Origin: Gordonia sp. UBA7599
GTDB lineage: Bacteria; Actinomycetota; Actinomycetes; Mycobacteriales; Mycobacteriaceae
NCBI GenBank assembly: GCA_002477755.1
Contig: DLKD01000136.1
Span: forward strand, 62,785 to 126,784
Length of the DNA stretch: 64,000 nucleotides
Direction: 5' to 3'
This document shows, piece after piece, positions 1 to 10,330 of the stretch. Both the position numbers and the translations under genes were made by a program. The stretch's first letter is position 1, and each line of letters starts with the position of its first letter. The notes beneath the pieces were generated by a model. It did not search any database and was not told the DNA's origin. It worked only from the letters and a program-made list of their open reading frames with translations.

Positions 1-1184
1 ACGCCTCGGTGGAGCAGCGTGACGACCCTGCACTGCGCGGACGGCCCGTGCTCGTCGGCGGGGGTGTCGTGCTGGCGGCGAGCTACGAGGCCAAGGCGAT
101 GGGCGTACACACCCCGATGCCCGGCCGCGACGCGCGCGCCCTGTGCCGCGGGTCCGCCGTCGTCGTGTCGCCGCGGTTCTCCGCCTACACCGAGGCGAGT
201 CGTGCCGTGTTCGACGTCTTTCACGACACGACGCCCCTGGTCGAGGGCATCTCGGTCGACGAGGCGTTCCTCGACGTCGGCGGGCTGCGCCGCATCAGCG
301 GGACTCCGGAACAGATCGCGGAGCGGCTCCGCCGACGGATCCGCGACGAGGTGGGCTTGCCGATCACCGTCGGCGCGGCGCGCAGCAAGTTCCTGGCAAA
401 GGTGGCCAGTGCGGTGGGCAAGCCCGACGGGCTGCTCGTCGTGCCGCCCGGCGGTGAACTGGAGTTCCTGCACCCGCTACCGGTGCGCCGCCTGTGGGGC
501 GTCGGGGTGAAGACAGAGGCACGGTTGGCCGACGCCGGGATCGAGACGGTCGGCGACCTGGCGGCCCTCGGTGAGGAGAACCTCGCGCGACTGCTGGGCC
601 GGGGTGCCGGACGCCACCTGTACGCCCTGTCCATGGCGCGCGACCCGCGCCGCGTGGAGACCGGCCGGCGCCGCAAGTCGATCGGAGCGCAGCGTGCGCT
701 GGGTCGCCGGATCAAACCGGAGTCCGACGTCGAGGAGACGCTGATCGCCATCGTCGACGGCTTGGGCAAGCGGTTGCGCGGCGCACACCGTCTGTGCCGG
801 ACCGTGGTGCTGCGACTGCGGTTCGACGACTTCGAGCGCGTGACGCGGTCCCGTTCGCTCCGCGAGCCGACCGAGTCGACGGCGGTTATCCTCGCCGTCG
901 CACGAGGGTTGTTCGACGAGGCGCGGCCGCTGATCCGGGAGCGTGGCGCCACGCTGATCGGGCTGTCGCTCACCAATCTGTGCGGGCACGACGCGGTCCA
1001 GCTGGTGCTGCCGTTCGAGATCTCGGCGCCGGGGTCGGCGGGCGGGCCGGGTCCAGGACTGCACGCCGCCGAACTCGACGTCGCCGTCGACGATCTACGG
1101 ACTCGCTTCGGCCGTGACGCGGTGACCCGTGGGCGCCTGCTACACCGCCATAACGGGGATGACGCGCCGATGCTGCCGGACTGA
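1..1184 (+). CDS. dinB: DNA polymerase IV (DinB, Y-family), 5' end outside window
   Basis: Translesion DNA polymerase that extends mismatched or damaged primer ends. The open frame is already running at base 3 (residues ASVEQRDDPALRG), which is the region just after the first catalytic aspartate motif of Y-family polymerases, so roughly the first ten residues are cut off by the window edge. The second catalytic block SVDEAFLDV, with the adjacent Asp-Glu pair, is present. The helix-hairpin-helix-like thumb segment (LWGVGVKTEARLADAGI) and the little-finger domain (RRKSIGAQRALGR) follow in order. The C-terminal 60 residues are Gly/Pro-rich and may lack a standard beta-clamp motif. The gene stops 55 bp before the next start, on the same strand. 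Confidence 0.9.
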   Translation, partial: ASVEQRDDPALRGRPVLVGGGVVLAASYEAKAMGVHTPMPGRDARALCRGSAVVVSPRFSAYTEASRAVFDVFHDTTPLVEGISVDEAFLDVGGLRRISGTPEQIAERLRRRIRDEVGLPITVGAARSKFLAKVASAVGKPDGLLVVPPGGELEFLHPLPVRRLWGVGVKTEARLADAGIETVGDLAALGEENLARLLGRGAGRHLYALSMARDPRRVETGRRRKSIGAQRALGRRIKPESDVEETLIAIVDGLGKRLRGAHRLCRTVVLRLRFDDFERVTRSRSLREPTESTAVILAVARGLFDEARPLIRERGATLIGLSLTNLCGHDAVQLVLPFEISAPGSAGGPGPGLHAAELDVAVDDLRTRFGRDAVTRGRLLHRHNGDDAPMLPD

Positions 1185-1206
1185 GTCCGGGCCCGCGGAA
1201 TCCCTC

Positions 1207-1233
1207 TTGGGCGGGTGGTCGCGTCGATACAGT
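1207..1233 (+). promoter_or_regulatory. Promoter of the TrpB2 gene, probably leaderless
   Basis: TTGGGC at 1207-1212 and TACAGT at 1228-1233 could be -35 and -10 elements, though the 15-bp spacing is short. Only 6 bp separate the TACAGT from the ATG at 1240, so transcription would begin at the start codon. No Shine-Dalgarno sequence is visible. Confidence 0.45.
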
Positions 1234-1239
1234 GGCCCC

Positions 1240-2535
1240 ATGACCTCCACTGCTGAATCCCCCGACATCATCACCGTCGACGTCCCGACGCACTGGTACA
1301 ACCTCGCCGCCGAGCTCGACGAGCCGATCCCGCCCCATCTGCACCCGGGGACCAAGGAGCCGGTCGGGCCCGACGACCTCGTCGCGCTGTTCCCGATGGG
1401 GTTGATCGCGCAGGAGGTGGCCAACGAGGCCTACATCGAGATCCCCGAACCGGTCCGCGAGATCTACAAGATGTGGCGGCCCTCGCCGCTGCTGCGCGCC
1501 CGCAAGTTCGAGGAGTCGCTGAACACCAAGGCGCGGATCTACGTCAAGTACGAGGGTGTCAGCCCGGTCGGTAGTCACAAGACGAACTCTGCGGTCGCGC
1601 AGGCCTATTACAACCACGTCGACGGCGTCACCAAGCTGACCACCGAGACCGGGGCGGGGCAGTGGGGCAGTGCGCTGGCATTCGCGGGCGCGCAGTTCGG
1701 AATCGACGTCGAGGTGTGGCAGGTCCGCGCCTCCTACGATTCCAAGCCCTACCGCGGGTACCTGATGCGGACCTACGGCGCGACGGTGCACCCGAGCCCG
1801 TCGACGCTCACCGAGTCGGGCCGCGCGATGCTCGAGAAGGACCCGAACACCACGGGCAGCCTCGGCATGGCCGTCAGCGAGGCCGTCGAGGTGGCGGCAA
1901 ACGACCCGGCTGCGCGCTACGCGCTGGGCAGTGTGCTCAACCACGTCGTGCTGCACCAGAGCGTGATCGGCCTGGAAGCCGTCGAGCAGCTCTATAGCGT
2001 CGAGCCCGGCGGCGCCGACATCGTCTTCGGCTGCGCCGGCGGCGGGTCGAACCTGGGCGGGCTGTCGTTCCCGTTCATCCGCGAGAAGATCCACGGCCGC
2101 TCCAACCCGCGCGTCGTCGCGGCCGAGCCAGCCGCCTGCCCGTCGATCACGGAGGGCGAGTACCGGTACGACCACGGCGATGTGGCCGGACTGACCCCGC
2201 TGCTCAAGATGCACACGCTGGGCATGGACTTCGTGCCCGACCCGATCCACGCCGGTGGCCTGCGCTACCACGGCATGGCGCCCGCGCTGAGCCACACCGT
2301 CGAGCAGGGCCTGGTGTCCGGCGTCGCGATCACCCAGCACGACGCGTTCGCCGCCGGTGTCCAGTTCGCGCGCGCCCAGGGCATCGTGCCCGCGCCGGAA
2401 TCTACTCACGCGATCGCCGCGTGTGCCGCCGCGGTCGCCGACAGCGACGTCGAGCAGGTCGTCGTCATCGGGCTGTCGGGTCATGGCCAACTCGACCTCC
2501 CCGCCTACGCCGAATTCCTCGACGGCAAGTTCTGA
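1240..2535 (+). CDS. trpB2: Tryptophan synthase beta-like protein, TrpB2 type
   Basis: PLP enzyme expected to condense indole and serine to tryptophan, or a related beta-replacement. At 431 aa it has the N-terminal extension typical of TrpB2 rather than classical TrpB. The PLP-binding lysine is K114 in GSHKTNSA, the catalytic glutamate lies in ETGAGQWG (136-143), and the phosphate-binding loop is GGGSN (267-271). No trpA neighbour is present, which is usual for TrpB2 and suggests indole salvage or use of another substrate. The ATG at 1240 was chosen over an upstream in-frame ATG because the family begins near TPTHWYN-like residues and the promoter-like TACAGT ends 6 bp upstream. Confidence 0.88.
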   Translation: MTSTAESPDIITVDVPTHWYNLAAELDEPIPPHLHPGTKEPVGPDDLVALFPMGLIAQEVANEAYIEIPEPVREIYKMWRPSPLLRARKFEESLNTKARIYVKYEGVSPVGSHKTNSAVAQAYYNHVDGVTKLTTETGAGQWGSALAFAGAQFGIDVEVWQVRASYDSKPYRGYLMRTYGATVHPSPSTLTESGRAMLEKDPNTTGSLGMAVSEAVEVAANDPAARYALGSVLNHVVLHQSVIGLEAVEQLYSVEPGGADIVFGCAGGGSNLGGLSFPFIREKIHGRSNPRVVAAEPAACPSITEGEYRYDHGDVAGLTPLLKMHTLGMDFVPDPIHAGGLRYHGMAPALSHTVEQGLVSGVAITQHDAFAAGVQFARAQGIVPAPESTHAIAACAAAVADSDVEQVVVIGLSGHGQLDLPAYAEFLDGKF

Positions 2536-2553
2536 GGACTACGCAGACAGCAC

Positions 2554-2598
2554 AACGCCGACGCTGGTGACCACATAGTGGTCGCTAGCGTCGGCGTT
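2554..2598. terminator. Bidirectional hairpin terminator between convergent genes
   Basis: Arms AACGCCGACGCT (2554-2565) and its exact reverse complement (2587-2598) form a 12-bp stem. An inner GACCAC/GTGGTC stem extends it towards a short loop. It lies between the stop of the TrpB2 gene and the stop of the leftward hydratase gene, so it can serve both. The T tract is short (TTGTTG). Confidence 0.75.
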
Positions 2599-2605
2599 GT
2601 TGCGG

Positions 2606-3061
2606 TTAGGGCGAGATGACGACGAGAGTCTCCGCGACACAGGCGGGCTTGGGCGCGCCGGTCGCCGAGATCACGTACTTCACGGTGAGGACCGCCCCGG
2701 CCGGGCTCTCGGTGAGCTCGGTGAACGTAGCGGTCGCGGTCAGCTCGCTGCCGACCGGCACCGGCGACGGGAAGCGGAGTTTGTTGGCGCCGTAGTTGAT
2801 GCGCGCACCGCCGAAGTCGATGTTGAACAGCTCGGCGCCGAACAGCGGGATCAGCGAGAGTGTCAGGAACCCGTGGGCGATCGGTCCGCCGAAGGGTCCG
2901 GCGTTGGCGCGCTCGACGTCGACGTGGATCCATTGGTGGTCACCGGTCGCGTCGGCGAAGGCGTTGACGCGCTCCTGCTCGATGACGATGGGTGCGCTCG
3001 GGCCGATCTCCTCGCCGAGGGCGGCGCGGACTTCATCGAGGGAGGTGAATGTGCGGGGCAT
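2606..3061 (-). CDS. MaoC-type (R)-specific enoyl-CoA hydratase, HtdZ/Rv0130-like
   Basis: Single hot-dog-fold hydratase of 151 aa that adds water to trans-2-enoyl-CoA. The hydratase-2 signature is clear: ADATGDHQWIHVD with the catalytic Asp and His, then GPIAHGFLTLSL. Overall sequence closely follows my recollection of M. tuberculosis Rv0130. It is the last gene of a five-gene leftward operon, 12 bp after the preceding hydratase gene. A purine-rich AAAAAGGAG-type ribosome site precedes the ATG. The exact substrate is unknown; the context suggests a short or branched acyl-CoA. Confidence 0.85.
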   Translation of the reverse strand: MPRTFTSLDEVRAALGEEIGPSAPIVIEQERVNAFADATGDHQWIHVDVERANAGPFGGPIAHGFLTLSLIPLFGAELFNIDFGGARINYGANKLRFPSPVPVGSELTATATFTELTESPAGAVLTVKYVISATGAPKPACVAETLVVISP

Positions 3062-3073
3062 GGGGCTCCTTTT

Positions 3074-3943
3074 TCAGGTGAGGGTGAGTTCGACGGTGGT
3101 GCGCGGCCCGGCTTCCTCGCCGCCGGGGCCGATGACTTCGACGGTAGTTCCCGTCGGGGTGGGTGTGGCCACCAGTTGGGCGGATTGCCCGCAGAACAGT
3201 GGCGCCGAGACGCGGTGGGACAGCGCGCGCACTGGGCGTGCATCACCGTCGAGGCGGTGAGTCTCGAGCAGGGCCAGCGTCATCAGCGGTCCGTGCACGA
3301 CGAGCCCGGGATAGCCTTCGACGCCGGTGGCATAAGGCCAGTCGTAGTGGATGCGATGGGCGTTGGCGGTAGCCGCGGAGAAGCGCATCAACAGGGTCGG
3401 GTCGGTGCGCAACTGCCAGCGGCGCTCACCGTCGGCGATGATCGGTGGGCCCGCGGGGACCATCGAGGCGGCAGGCTCCGGCGGCGGTGGTGTGCCGCTG
3501 GCTTCGGCGGCCTCGCGGTAGACGAGGTTCTGCTTCTCGACGACGGCGGGCGTGCCGTCGGGTGCGAACAGGATCGTCGATGTCACGACGATCACGAGCT
3601 TGCCGCTGCGACCATTCTTTTCGGTGACCGACTCGACGGTGGCCTCGCGGCGGACGGTGTCGCCGACGCGCAGCGTTCCGGTGAACTCCGCCGAACCGCC
3701 GGCGAACATGCGCCGCGGCAGTTCTACCGGTGGCAGGAACGAGCCGCGGAACGGGTGACCGTCGACGCTGATCTGCGACGACGGTGACCACCGCGGCAGC
3801 GCCACCCAGTGCCACAGCGGCGGCAGGGGGTCGCCCGGCGCGGGGGCCGGCAGACCGTCGTCGAGCAGCGCGGCCAAGGCCGCGACGGGTCCTGGGTCGA
3901 GGAGTTCGTCGGTGACGACCGTGTGCGGTTGCCAGTCGGCCAT
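3074..3943 (-). CDS. Itaconyl-CoA / mesaconyl-C4-CoA hydratase-like protein (FAS1-like dehydratase)
   Basis: 289-aa protein with an N-terminal FAS1-like dehydratase/HTD2 domain (LPPLWHWVALPRWSP, GSFLPPVELPRRMFAGG) and a C-terminal hot-dog half with RFSAATANAHRIHYD and the VHGPLMTLALL segment. This double hot-dog layout is shared by itaconyl-CoA hydratase (Ich) and mesaconyl-C4-CoA hydratase (Meh), which make (S)-citramalyl-CoA. A divergent Mct-like isomerase gene 3.3 kb away supports that assignment by context, but HTD2 paralogues with other acyl-CoA substrates look similar. The ATG at 3943 overlaps the TGA of the SDR gene by one base, which points to translational coupling. A GTG three bases upstream is an alternative start. 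Confidence 0.7.
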   Translation of the reverse strand: MADWQPHTVVTDELLDPGPVAALAALLDDGLPAPAPGDPLPPLWHWVALPRWSPSSQISVDGHPFRGSFLPPVELPRRMFAGGSAEFTGTLRVGDTVRREATVESVTEKNGRSGKLVIVVTSTILFAPDGTPAVVEKQNLVYREAAEASGTPPPPEPAASMVPAGPPIIADGERRWQLRTDPTLLMRFSAATANAHRIHYDWPYATGVEGYPGLVVHGPLMTLALLETHRLDGDARPVRALSHRVSAPLFCGQSAQLVATPTPTGTTVEVIGPGGEEAGPRTTVELTLT

Positions 3944-4683
3944 CACATGTACCGGCCGCCGGTGACCTCCAGGATGGTGCCGGTCATGTACGACGAGAGG
4001 TCGCTGGCGAGGAACACGGCGACCTTCGCGATCTCATCGGGCTCGCCCGCGCGGCCCATCGGGATTTCGGTCATCTTCGAATCCCATGCGGCCTGCGGCA
4101 TGGCTTCGGTCATCGCGGTGCGGATGAGACCGGGCTGGATCGAATTGACGCGGATCCCCTTGGTGGCGAACTCCTTCGCAGCAGCCTTGCTCATCGCGGC
4201 GATTCCGGCCTTGGCGGCCGAGTAGTTCGTCTGGCCGAAGTTGCCGACCTTGCCCGAGATCGAGGACATGTTCACGATCGCGCCGCCGCCGTGCTCGCGC
4301 ATGATGTCGGCGGCCAGTTTCGTGCCGAGCCAGGTGCCCTTGAGGTGCACGGAGATGACCTGGTCGAACTGCTCCTCGGTCATCTTGCGCATGCTGGCGT
4401 CGCGGGTGATGCCGGCGTTGTTCACCATGATGTCGAGCGTGCCGAAGCGGTCGATCGCGGCGGCGAGCAGCGCGGCGACATCGTCGGCGACGGTGACATT
4501 GCACCGCACCCCGAGTGCCACGTCCTCACCGAGTTCCTTGGCGGCCGCCTCGACCTGCTCGGCGTTCATGTCACCGAGTGCGACGGTCGCGCCCTCGGCG
4601 ATGAAGCGCTGGGCGATGGCCAGGCCGATGCCCTGCGCGCCGCCGGTGATCACTGCGGTCTTACCTGCGAGCAGTCCTGTCAT
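3943..4683 (-). CDS. Short-chain dehydrogenase/reductase, FabG-like
   Basis: 246-aa classical SDR, likely an NAD(P)-dependent 3-hydroxyacyl-CoA or 3-oxoacyl reductase/dehydrogenase. It has the TGGAQGIG cofactor loop near residue 14, NNAG near 87, catalytic Ser in [15 protein letters not shown], and a GGRYM C-terminus. The ATG overlaps the TGA of the upstream acyl-CoA dehydrogenase (ATGA), and its own stop overlaps the next start, so it is a tightly coupled operon member. In this operon it would oxidise the hydroxyacyl-CoA made by one of the hydratases. Confidence 0.85.
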   Translation of the reverse strand: MTGLLAGKTAVITGGAQGIGLAIAQRFIAEGATVALGDMNAEQVEAAAKELGEDVALGVRCNVTVADDVAALLAAAIDRFGTLDIMVNNAGITRDASMRKMTEEQFDQVISVHLKGTWLGTKLAADIMREHGGGAIVNMSSISGKVGNFGQTNYSAAKAGIAAMSKAAAKEFATKGIRVNSIQPGLIRTAMTEAMPQAAWDSKMTEIPMGRAGEPDEIAKVAVFLASDLSSYMTGTILEVTGGRYM

Positions 4684-5897
4684 TGTGTGCCTCCTTGGGC
4701 CTTCTTCGCCTCGCGCACGAGGCCGCCTCCGATGATGAGGCGCTGGATTTCGCTGGTCCCTTCGTAGAGGCGCAGCAGTCGTACGTCGCGGTAGATCCGC
4801 TCGACGGGCATCTCGCGCATGTAACCCGACCCGCCGTGGATTTGGACGGCCTTGTCGGCGACCTGCCCGACCATCTCGGTGCAGAACAGCTTCGCCACCG
4901 AGGGTGCGATTCGACGATCCTCGTTGGCCACCCACTTGCGTGCGGCGTCGCGGGCCAGGGCGCGTCCGGCCATGATGCCCGTCTGCATGTCGGCGAGGTG
5001 GGCCTGCACGAGCTGGAAGTCGCCGATCGGCGTACCGCCCTGCGTGGTGACGGCGGCGTGGCGCAGCGACTCGTCGAGGGCGCGCTGCGCGGCGCCCACC
5101 GACATTCCGGAGATGTGTACCCGCCCACGTGCCAGCGACGTCATGGCGGCCCGGTAGCCGGTGTCCTCGTCGCCGCCGACCAGTGCCGACGCCGGTACCC
5201 GCACCCCGGTGTACGAGACGTTCGACGTCCAGGCGCCCTGCTGGCCCATCTTCTCGTCGTGCGGTGCGACGGAGAGCCCGGGCGCATCAGCGGGCACGAG
5301 GAACACCGCGATCCCGGGGCCCTTCTCGTCGGCCGGACGGGTGCGGGCGAAAGTAACGATGAGGTTCGCCGACGCGGCGTTGGTGATGAAGCACTTCTCG
5401 CCGTCGAGGATCCAGTCGGAGTTCTCGTCGTCGGGATTGACGCGGACGGCTTTGGTGCGCAGTCCGGCCGGGTTGGACCCGGCGCCGGGTTCGGTGAGTG
5501 CGAACGAGGCGACGACCTCGCCGGTGGCGATCTTCTCCAGCCACTGGGCCTTCTGCTCGTCGGTGCCGAAGTTCACCAGAACCTGCCCGGCGATGCCGTT
5601 GTTGGTGCCGAACATCGACCGGACCGCCAGGGAGGTGTAACCCAGCTCCATGGCCAGCTCGACATCCTGGGCGAGGTCGAGACCCAGGCCGCCGAACTCC
5701 TGCGGGATGGCGAATCCGAACAGGCCCATGTCCTTGGCCTGCTGTCGCAGGTCGTCGGGGATGGCGTCGGCGTCGGCGATCTCGCTCTCGCGCGGGATGA
5801 CGCGGGTGCGCACCCACTCGCGCACCGAGTCGCGGATCTGGGCGAAGTCCTCGGCGTCGACCTCGGCGCCTCCGACGTCGTAGCGCTCGTCAGCCAT
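4680..5897 (-). CDS. Acyl-CoA dehydrogenase (FadE-type), operon gene 2
   Basis: Flavin-dependent alpha,beta-dehydrogenation of an acyl-CoA. At 405 aa it is full length. Seen in order: an N-terminal helical domain, the FAD/substrate strand [21 protein letters not shown], and the C-terminal [12 protein letters not shown] with the catalytic glutamate in YEGT. The length and the [13 protein letters not shown] segment are typical of short- or branched-chain acyl-CoA dehydrogenases. It lies 42 bp after the partner dehydrogenase and overlaps the SDR start by four bases. A methylsuccinyl-CoA or other branched substrate is possible from context but is not shown by the sequence. Confidence 0.88.
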   Translation of the reverse strand: MADERYDVGGAEVDAEDFAQIRDSVREWVRTRVIPRESEIADADAIPDDLRQQAKDMGLFGFAIPQEFGGLGLDLAQDVELAMELGYTSLAVRSMFGTNNGIAGQVLVNFGTDEQKAQWLEKIATGEVVASFALTEPGAGSNPAGLRTKAVRVNPDDENSDWILDGEKCFITNAASANLIVTFARTRPADEKGPGIAVFLVPADAPGLSVAPHDEKMGQQGAWTSNVSYTGVRVPASALVGGDEDTGYRAAMTSLARGRVHISGMSVGAAQRALDESLRHAAVTTQGGTPIGDFQLVQAHLADMQTGIMAGRALARDAARKWVANEDRRIAPSVAKLFCTEMVGQVADKAVQIHGGSGYMREMPVERIYRDVRLLRLYEGTSEIQRLIIGGGLVREAKKAQGGTQ

Positions 5898-5939
5898 GGG
5901 TGTCTCCTCGGTGGTGGGTCTGGGTCACAGGGCGGTGGG

Positions 5940-7130
<1,191 letters not shown>

Positions 7131-7200
7131 GGGATAGAAACTAACCCATGGGTGCGAGCACGGTGCAGAGTCAGTCGGTGGCGACGGGGATGGACAACCG
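7131..7200. promoter_or_regulatory. Divergent promoter region of the two acyl-CoA transcription units
   Basis: This 70-bp gap must hold the promoters for both the leftward operon and the Mct-like gene. It contains a perfect 10-bp palindrome ACCCATGGGT at 7144-7153, which could be an operator half or chance. GACGGGGA at 7183-7190 may be the ribosome site for the ATG at 7201. Confidence 0.35.
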
Positions 7201-8463
7201 ATGGGGATGAACCAGCCGCTGCGCGGCCTGCGTGTGGTCGAGTTCGCGAGCTTCGTCGCCGCGCCGTCGGCCGGGATGACACTGGCACAGCTCGGCGCTG
7301 ATGTGATCAAGGTCGATCCGCTCGGCGGGAACACCGATTACCGCCGCTGGCCGCTGGCGCTCGACTCGCCCGACAGCCTGTTCTGGACGTCGCTGAACCG
7401 TGGCAAACGGTCGGTAGCGGTGAACATGCGCACCCCGGAGGGGCAGGAGTTGGTGCTGGCCCTGGCCACCGCGCCGGGGCGGGATGCGGGGATCTGCGTC
7501 GATAACACCGTCGGACGGTCGTGGCTGTCGTATGAGGCGATGACCGCGCGGCGGACGGACATGATCGCCGTGCATATCGAGGGCCGTGCCGACGGTGGTG
7601 CCGCGGTCGACTACACGGTGAACTCGGCGGTCGGGATCCCCATGCAGACCGGCCCCGTCGACGGGGGGCCGGTCAACCACGTCCTGCCGGCGTGGGACTT
7701 CATCACCGGGCAGGCAATCTCGACCGCGGTGCTCGCGGCGTTGCACCGGCGCGAACGGACCGGGGAGGGTAGTCGGGTCGAGATCGCGCTGGCCGACGTC
7801 GCTGCGGCCGGCGTCGCCAATCTCGGCTGGTACACCGAGGCGCTGCAGCGCGGTAACCGTGCGCGGCACGGCAACCACCTCTATGGGAGTTTCGGGACCG
7901 ACTTCGAGACGGCCGACGGTGGTCGGGTCATGGTTGTCACGCTGTCGCCGCGGCAGTGGAAGAGCCTGGGCGAGGCGACCGGGTTGTCGGCTGCGTTGGC
8001 GGCGATGGCCGAGTCATTCGGTGTCGACTTCTTCACCGACGAGGGTCGCTACGAGCACCGGGACGCGATCGCCGACCTGCTGCGGCCGTGGTTCGCGCAG
8101 CGCAACTTCGCGGAGGTCGAGGCCGCGTTGAACGCGGCGGGTGCCCTCTGGGGGCCGTATCAGTCGATGCGTGCCTTTGCCGAGGCGTTTCGTGCCGACC
8201 CGTCGTCAGCCCCCGTCCTCGTCGAGGTCGATCAACCCGGCGTCGGGCAGGTCATCTCTGCCAAGTCGCCGATCCGCGTCGACGGTCAGTATGTCGATGC
8301 CGGCGTTGCGAGGAGCGGCGGCCAGGGCGGCAGCGACGGCGGCGGGAACGGGGCACCGATGGTGGCCAGTGCGCTGGGGGCCGATACCGACGAGATTCTC
8401 GCCTCGGTGTTGGGCTTGTCCGATGCCGAGCTGGCGAAGCTTCACGACTTGGGAGTCATCTGA
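7201..8463 (+). CDS. CaiB/BaiF CoA-transferase, 2-methylfumaryl-CoA isomerase (Mct)-like
   Basis: 420-aa family III CoA transferase. Blocks LRGLRVVEFASFVAAP, GMTLAQLGADVIKVDPLGG, DYTVNSAVGIP, HVLPAWDFITGQ and GNHLYGSFGTDFET closely follow my recollection of Chloroflexus Mct, which moves CoA intramolecularly from C1 to C4 of mesaconate. Generic CaiB proteins lack the HVLPAWD and DYTVN blocks. A Gly/Ser-rich insert (about residues 367-383) lies in the small domain near the C-terminus. The divergent Ich/Meh-like hydratase would act on the product. ATG 7201 is used; ATG 7207 is an equally reasonable start. The intramolecular reaction is inferred, not proven. Confidence 0.72.
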   Translation: MGMNQPLRGLRVVEFASFVAAPSAGMTLAQLGADVIKVDPLGGNTDYRRWPLALDSPDSLFWTSLNRGKRSVAVNMRTPEGQELVLALATAPGRDAGICVDNTVGRSWLSYEAMTARRTDMIAVHIEGRADGGAAVDYTVNSAVGIPMQTGPVDGGPVNHVLPAWDFITGQAISTAVLAALHRRERTGEGSRVEIALADVAAAGVANLGWYTEALQRGNRARHGNHLYGSFGTDFETADGGRVMVVTLSPRQWKSLGEATGLSAALAAMAESFGVDFFTDEGRYEHRDAIADLLRPWFAQRNFAEVEAALNAAGALWGPYQSMRAFAEAFRADPSSAPVLVEVDQPGVGQVISAKSPIRVDGQYVDAGVARSGGQGGSDGGGNGAPMVASALGADTDEILASVLGLSDAELAKLHDLGVI

Positions 8464-8470
8464 CCCGAAA

Positions 8471-8559
8471 TTCCGCCGAGTGGGCCGTCCCACCCCGCCG
8501 ACTGGGCCGTCCGTCTCCGCCGAGTGGGCCGTTCAACCCCGCCGACTGGGTCGCCCAAC
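8471..8559. repeat. Four tandem 22-bp units after the Mct-like gene
   Basis: Four imperfect units alternate CCGCCGAGTGGGCCGT and CCGCCGACTGGGCCGT cores at about 22-bp spacing. They begin 7 bp after the stop codon and end about 40 bp before the next start. No gene is seen inside. Related units occur at 11340-11421 and, more weakly, at 23174-23242. Confidence 0.75.
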
Positions 8560-8599
8560 GGCCTAGTGTCGATCTCACACCGCACTGAGGGAGAACGTC

Positions 8600-8968
8600 A
8601 TGAGCGCGTTGATCGTCGTATGTCTAGTCATCGCCGCCGTCATCCACCTCCTCCCGGTGCCGGGGATCCTCGGTGCAGCTTGGCTCGAGCGTCTGTACGG
8701 ATCCCGCATCGACGACCCCGACATGCTCGTCATGATGCGCCACCGCGCGCTGATGTTCGGCATCGTCGGCGGCATCCTGATTGCAGCGGCGATCCGGTCG
8801 GAATGGCGAGGTCTGGCCGTAGTCGTCGGTCTGGTGAGCGCGGCAGGCTTTCTGGTCATCGCGGGGCTGGTAGGCGGGTACGGCGACAAGATTCGACGTG
8901 TGGTGATCGCCGACGTGGTGGCCGTCGTGGCGCTTGTGATTGCGGGTGCGGCACTCATCTGGGGCTGA
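8600..8968 (+). CDS. Small integral membrane protein of the family often labelled phosphopantetheine adenylyltransferase
   Basis: 122-aa protein with four hydrophobic segments (about residues 3-25, 48-64, 70-90, 102-121) and short loops. The conserved loop DDPDMLVMMRHRALMFG and the final GGYGDKIRRVVIADVVA match a bacterial family of small membrane proteins that databases often mislabel as phosphopantetheine adenylyltransferase. It has no nucleotidyltransferase motif, so that label should not be used. Function is unknown. GAGGGAGAACGTC precedes the ATG as a ribosome site. It is transcribed alone between the tandem repeat and the next gene. Confidence 0.75.
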   Translation: MSALIVVCLVIAAVIHLLPVPGILGAAWLERLYGSRIDDPDMLVMMRHRALMFGIVGGILIAAAIRSEWRGLAVVVGLVSAAGFLVIAGLVGGYGDKIRRVVIADVVAVVALVIAGAALIWG

Positions 8969-9073
8969 CCGTCGGCGTTGATCCCGGAGTCTGACATCGG
9001 CCACCGGACTACCGGTTACGGTGACCATGAGCGCCTTGACCGATGCCAGTCGGCATGACACCATGACCGGCAG

Positions 9074-9091
9074 ACCGAACGCTCGCTCGGT
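9074..9091. promoter_or_regulatory. Probable TetR-type operator upstream of the dehydrogenase/kinase pair
   Basis: ACCGAACG-CT-CGCTCGGT has 8-bp arms matching at seven of eight positions around a 2-bp centre. It sits 18 bp upstream of the ATG at 9110 and just before the ribosome site GGAGAAAGAAG. The size and symmetry fit a TetR-family operator. No regulator gene is adjacent. Confidence 0.5.
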
Positions 9092-9109
9092 ATCGGAGAA
9101 AGAAGCAGC

Positions 9110-10330
9110 ATGGCCATCGATTTGTCCTACTCCCCGGAGGTTGTCGACCTCGTCGCGCGCACCCAGGCGTTCATCGCCGAGCACGTCGCGCCCGTCGAAG
9201 AGCAGTTCCACGGCGACATCACCGCAGCCGGCGGCGACGACCTCCGTCGTGAACTCAACGCCAAAGCCAAGGCCGCCGGGATCTTCGCCCCGCACGCGCC
9301 GGTGGAATACGGCGGACTCGGGCTCAACATGTCCGACCGCTCACCGGTCTTCACCGCGGCCGGGCACTCGACCTTCGGCCCCGTCGCCCTACACATCGGC
9401 GCCCCCGACGAGGGCAACGTCCACATGCTCTCCCACATCGCCAGCGACGCCCAGCGCGACAAGTACCTCGGGCCGCTCGCGACTGGCGAGGTCCGCAGCG
9501 GGTTCGCCATGACCGAGCCCGCCCCGACCGGCGCCGGCTCCGACCCCAACTGCCTCTCGACGACTGCGGTCAAGGCCGACGGCGGCTGGAAGATCAACGG
9601 CCGCAAGCGCTTCATCACCGGCGCCGACGGTGCCGGCTTCTACATCATCATGGCCCGCACATCGGGCAGCGTCGGCGACCGCGGGGGCGCGACGATGTTC
9701 CTCGCCCCCGGCGACACCCCCGGCATCAGCGTCGACCGCCACGTCCACACCATCGACAAGGCCATGATCGGCGGGCACTGCGAGATGACGTTCGCCGACG
9801 TCTTCGTCCCCGACGAGGATGTGCTCGGCGAGGTCGACGAGGGGTACCGCTACGCGCAGGTCCGCCTTGGCCCGGCGCGGATGACCCACGTGATGCGCTG
9901 GCTCGGATCGGCGGAGCGGGCGCACGCGATCGCCGTCGACTATGTCCGCGAGCGCGACGGATTCGGCGGCAAGCTCGCCGATCTCGGCATGATCCAACAG
10001 ATGATCGCCGACAACGAGATCGACCTCGCGGCCACCCGCGCTCTGCTGGCGCGTGCTTGCTACGAACTCGACCAGGGCGAGCACGCATCGGATTCGACGT
10101 CCATCGCGAAGACCTATGGTGCCGAGGCCTTCTCGCGGATCGTCGATCGCTCGATCCAGATGTGCGGCGGCCTCGGCGTCTCCGCCGACCTCCCGCTGGC
10201 CCGCCTGGCCGACGAACTGCGCCCCTTCCGGATCTACGACGGACCGTCGGAAGTCCACCGCTGGGCCATCGCCAAGCGCGCCGTCGGGCGCGCCCGCAAA
10301 GCCGCACAACGAAAGGCCGACCATGCCTGA
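9110..10330 (+). CDS. Acyl-CoA dehydrogenase-like protein, ACAD10/11-LvaC type
   Basis: 406-aa acyl-CoA dehydrogenase fold with GFAMTEPAPTGAGSDPN and RFITGADGAGFYI. At the usual catalytic position it reads RIYDGPSEVHRW, so an aspartate stands where ordinary family members have glutamate. This DGPxEVH form is typical of the ACAD10/ACAD11 group, some members of which eliminate phosphate from 4-phospho-acyl-CoA rather than simply dehydrogenating. The next gene is an APH-like kinase overlapping by 8 bp, the same pairing as in levulinate-type pathways. A specific substrate cannot be read from sequence. Confidence 0.8.
   Translation: MAIDLSYSPEVVDLVARTQAFIAEHVAPVEEQFHGDITAAGGDDLRRELNAKAKAAGIFAPHAPVEYGGLGLNMSDRSPVFTAAGHSTFGPVALHIGAPDEGNVHMLSHIASDAQRDKYLGPLATGEVRSGFAMTEPAPTGAGSDPNCLSTTAVKADGGWKINGRKRFITGADGAGFYIIMARTSGSVGDRGGATMFLAPGDTPGISVDRHVHTIDKAMIGGHCEMTFADVFVPDEDVLGEVDEGYRYAQVRLGPARMTHVMRWLGSAERAHAIAVDYVRERDGFGGKLADLGMIQQMIADNEIDLAATRALLARACYELDQGEHASDSTSIAKTYGAEAFSRIVDRSIQMCGGLGVSADLPLARLADELRPFRIYDGPSEVHRWAIAKRAVGRARKAAQRKADHA

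Noticed and set aside
7144..7153. A firm operator call for ACCCATGGGT
   Set aside because: A single 10-bp palindrome can arise by chance in this GC-rich DNA. It is mentioned only as a possibility within the promoter region.
8600..8968. Phosphopantetheine adenylyltransferase
   Set aside because: The protein is a four-helix membrane protein without a nucleotidyltransferase motif. The label is a known database error for this family.
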